A stretch of DNA of 7,405 nt, from the NCBI GenBank assembly GCA_029262955.1, contig JAJCYL010000420.1, forward strand, positions 1 to 7,405, given 5' to 3'. The notes under the pieces were generated by a model, which worked only from the letters and a program-made list of their open reading frames with translations, did no database searches and was not told the DNA's origin. This document shows, piece by piece, positions 6,446-7,405 of this stretch. The stretch comes from Cytophagales bacterium (GTDB taxonomy: Bacteria > Bacteroidota > Bacteroidia > Cytophagales > Cyclobacteriaceae). The position numbers were made by a program, and so were the translations under genes. Each line of letters opens with the position of its first letter. The first letter of the stretch is position 1.

Positions 6446-7405
6446 ATGAGAACAAAGAATATAACCAACGGATTACTCATCGTCCTGCTAAGTATTAGTA
6501 GTTTACTCAAATTAGGAAAATTTCCTGGAAGCGGTATTGTGTTGGTCGCCTTCTTTATCATATTCTCAGGAGCTCTATTTGTCGAATTAAGTAGACACGC
6601 AGAAACTCCAGAGAATAACGGGAAAGTTACGGTGTACATATCGTCCATAATAATCATAATCTTTATTGCATTTCTTTGGTTTAAAATTCTTCAATTACAA
6701 GGAGCTCCAATACTTGGGTTAATAGCTGTTCCGGCAATGTGTTTATTCTTTCCAGCCATGTCCATTTATTTTTTCGGTATTGGTAGTAAGGCTAGTAAAA
6801 ATGGCCTAATTCAATTCTTACAGTACAAACAAGCCTACCTGAACAAAGCAGCCTTGCTCATAATTGCTTTCGCGGTGATTTTAGACTATGAGTTTCTCCT
6901 TTTTCGAACAAGCAGTTTTTTGGCAGTGCTATTTCTTATTTTTGGTATTACACTAATAGGCCTAATTATCTTCGGAGGCACGTGGACATATTACACAAGA
7001 AGTGATCCCAAATTCAAAAAATATCTGCTGCTGATAAGCAGCTCGATGGCCCTTGTCATGTTCCTGATCCCAATCTTAGGCCGGAACTATGTTGACCAAT
7101 TAATAGGCAATGTCGCGGCTTATGGCGCATTCCTGATTTATATTATTATCATCATAGTTCATTATGCCAGCCATTCACTATCAACCAATAAAAAACCCCT
7201 GATAATCATTAGCTCCCTACTACTTTTATACACTATATTCAAATTTGGTATCAATATGCAGTTGATCCAATTGCCCAATTTCCTTAGGAGCAATGTCGGT
7301 TTGAATATTGCACTTCTCTTAACATTCACTGCTCTCATGATTGGTTTCAGGAAAGAACATCATTTTAAATGGTTAATGATATTGACTATTGTCAGCCACT
7401 TATTC
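6446..7405 (+). CDS. Multi-pass membrane protein of unknown function, cut by the right edge
   Basis: An open frame begins at ATG 6446 and continues without a stop to the last base, giving 320 visible residues (MRTKNITNGLL... to ...IVSHLF). Nearly the whole length is hydrophobic. About ten or eleven membrane segments can be drawn, near residues 8-22, 30-47, 62-80, 88-111, 134-152, 157-178, 193-211, 223-242, 251-268, 284-301 and from 309 to the edge. Charged residues are confined to short loops such as SRHAETPENNGK (49-60) and YTRSDPKFKKY (183-193). I recognise no family motif. It could be a transporter, a sensor-type membrane domain or a Bacteroidota-specific protein, and the missing C-terminus might carry a soluble domain. 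There is no Shine-Dalgarno site; the upstream bases are TTTTATTAACCG. The gene is divergent from the NTF2-like gene and shares its 98-base spacer. Confidence 0.82.
   Translation, partial: MRTKNITNGLLIVLLSISSLLKLGKFPGSGIVLVAFFIIFSGALFVELSRHAETPENNGKVTVYISSIIIIIFIAFLWFKILQLQGAPILGLIAVPAMCLFFPAMSIYFFGIGSKASKNGLIQFLQYKQAYLNKAALLIIAFAVILDYEFLLFRTSSFLAVLFLIFGITLIGLIIFGGTWTYYTRSDPKFKKYLLLISSSMALVMFLIPILGRNYVDQLIGNVAAYGAFLIYIIIIIVHYASHSLSTNKKPLIIISSLLLLYTIFKFGINMQLIQLPNFLRSNVGLNIALLLTFTALMIGFRKEHHFKWLMILTIVSHLF

Noticed and set aside
6439..6657. Open - strand frame of 72 codons in the right part
   Set aside because: It lies antisense to the membrane-protein frame, which stays open for 320 codons to the edge and is the better explanation.

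Overview
The window looks like chromosomal DNA of a Bacteroidota bacterium, perhaps a marine or soil Cytophagales or Flavobacteria-like lineage. The clues are AT-rich sequence, TAA stops throughout, few Shine-Dalgarno sites, a predicted lipoprotein and a secreted S9 peptidase, and a gluconate-dehydrogenase-subunit-3/GMC gene pair of a type common in that phylum. This is inference; no rRNA or other phylogenetic marker is present.

Left part (1-3329, all + strand): the C-terminus of a gene that resembles gluconate 2-dehydrogenase subunit 3 runs in from the left edge. Five bases after its stop comes a complete GMC-family FAD oxidoreductase (229-1920). This enzyme has a Rossmann GAGMSG motif, a CX5CX3C cysteine set like the 3Fe-4S ligands of bacterial FAD-glucose dehydrogenase, and a His495/Asn538 catalytic pair. 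Together the two genes suggest a periplasmic sugar- or polyol-oxidising dehydrogenase that passes electrons to the respiratory chain. A predicted lipoprotein alpha/beta-hydrolase of the PAF-acetylhydrolase/dienelactone hydrolase type follows on the same strand and may be co-transcribed.

Middle (3330-5916): a 205-base spacer with a small AT-rich inverted repeat leads to a large secreted S9-family prolyl-oligopeptidase-like serine peptidase. Its Ser660/Asp735/His768 triad is intact, and a lysine/glutamate-rich insertion interrupts the predicted propeller.

Right part (5919-7405): a 142-residue NTF2-like protein on the - strand converges on the peptidase gene with only 2 bases between stop codons. 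Its start faces, across about 98 bases, the start of a + strand multi-pass membrane protein that runs off the right edge (320 residues visible). The divergent spacer holds a 9-bp tandem repeat overlapping a perfect 6-4-6 inverted repeat, the best candidate operator in the window.

No RNA genes, mobile elements, CRISPR arrays or phage genes were seen. The region is mostly ordinary; the redox module and the divergent spacer are the parts most worth following.
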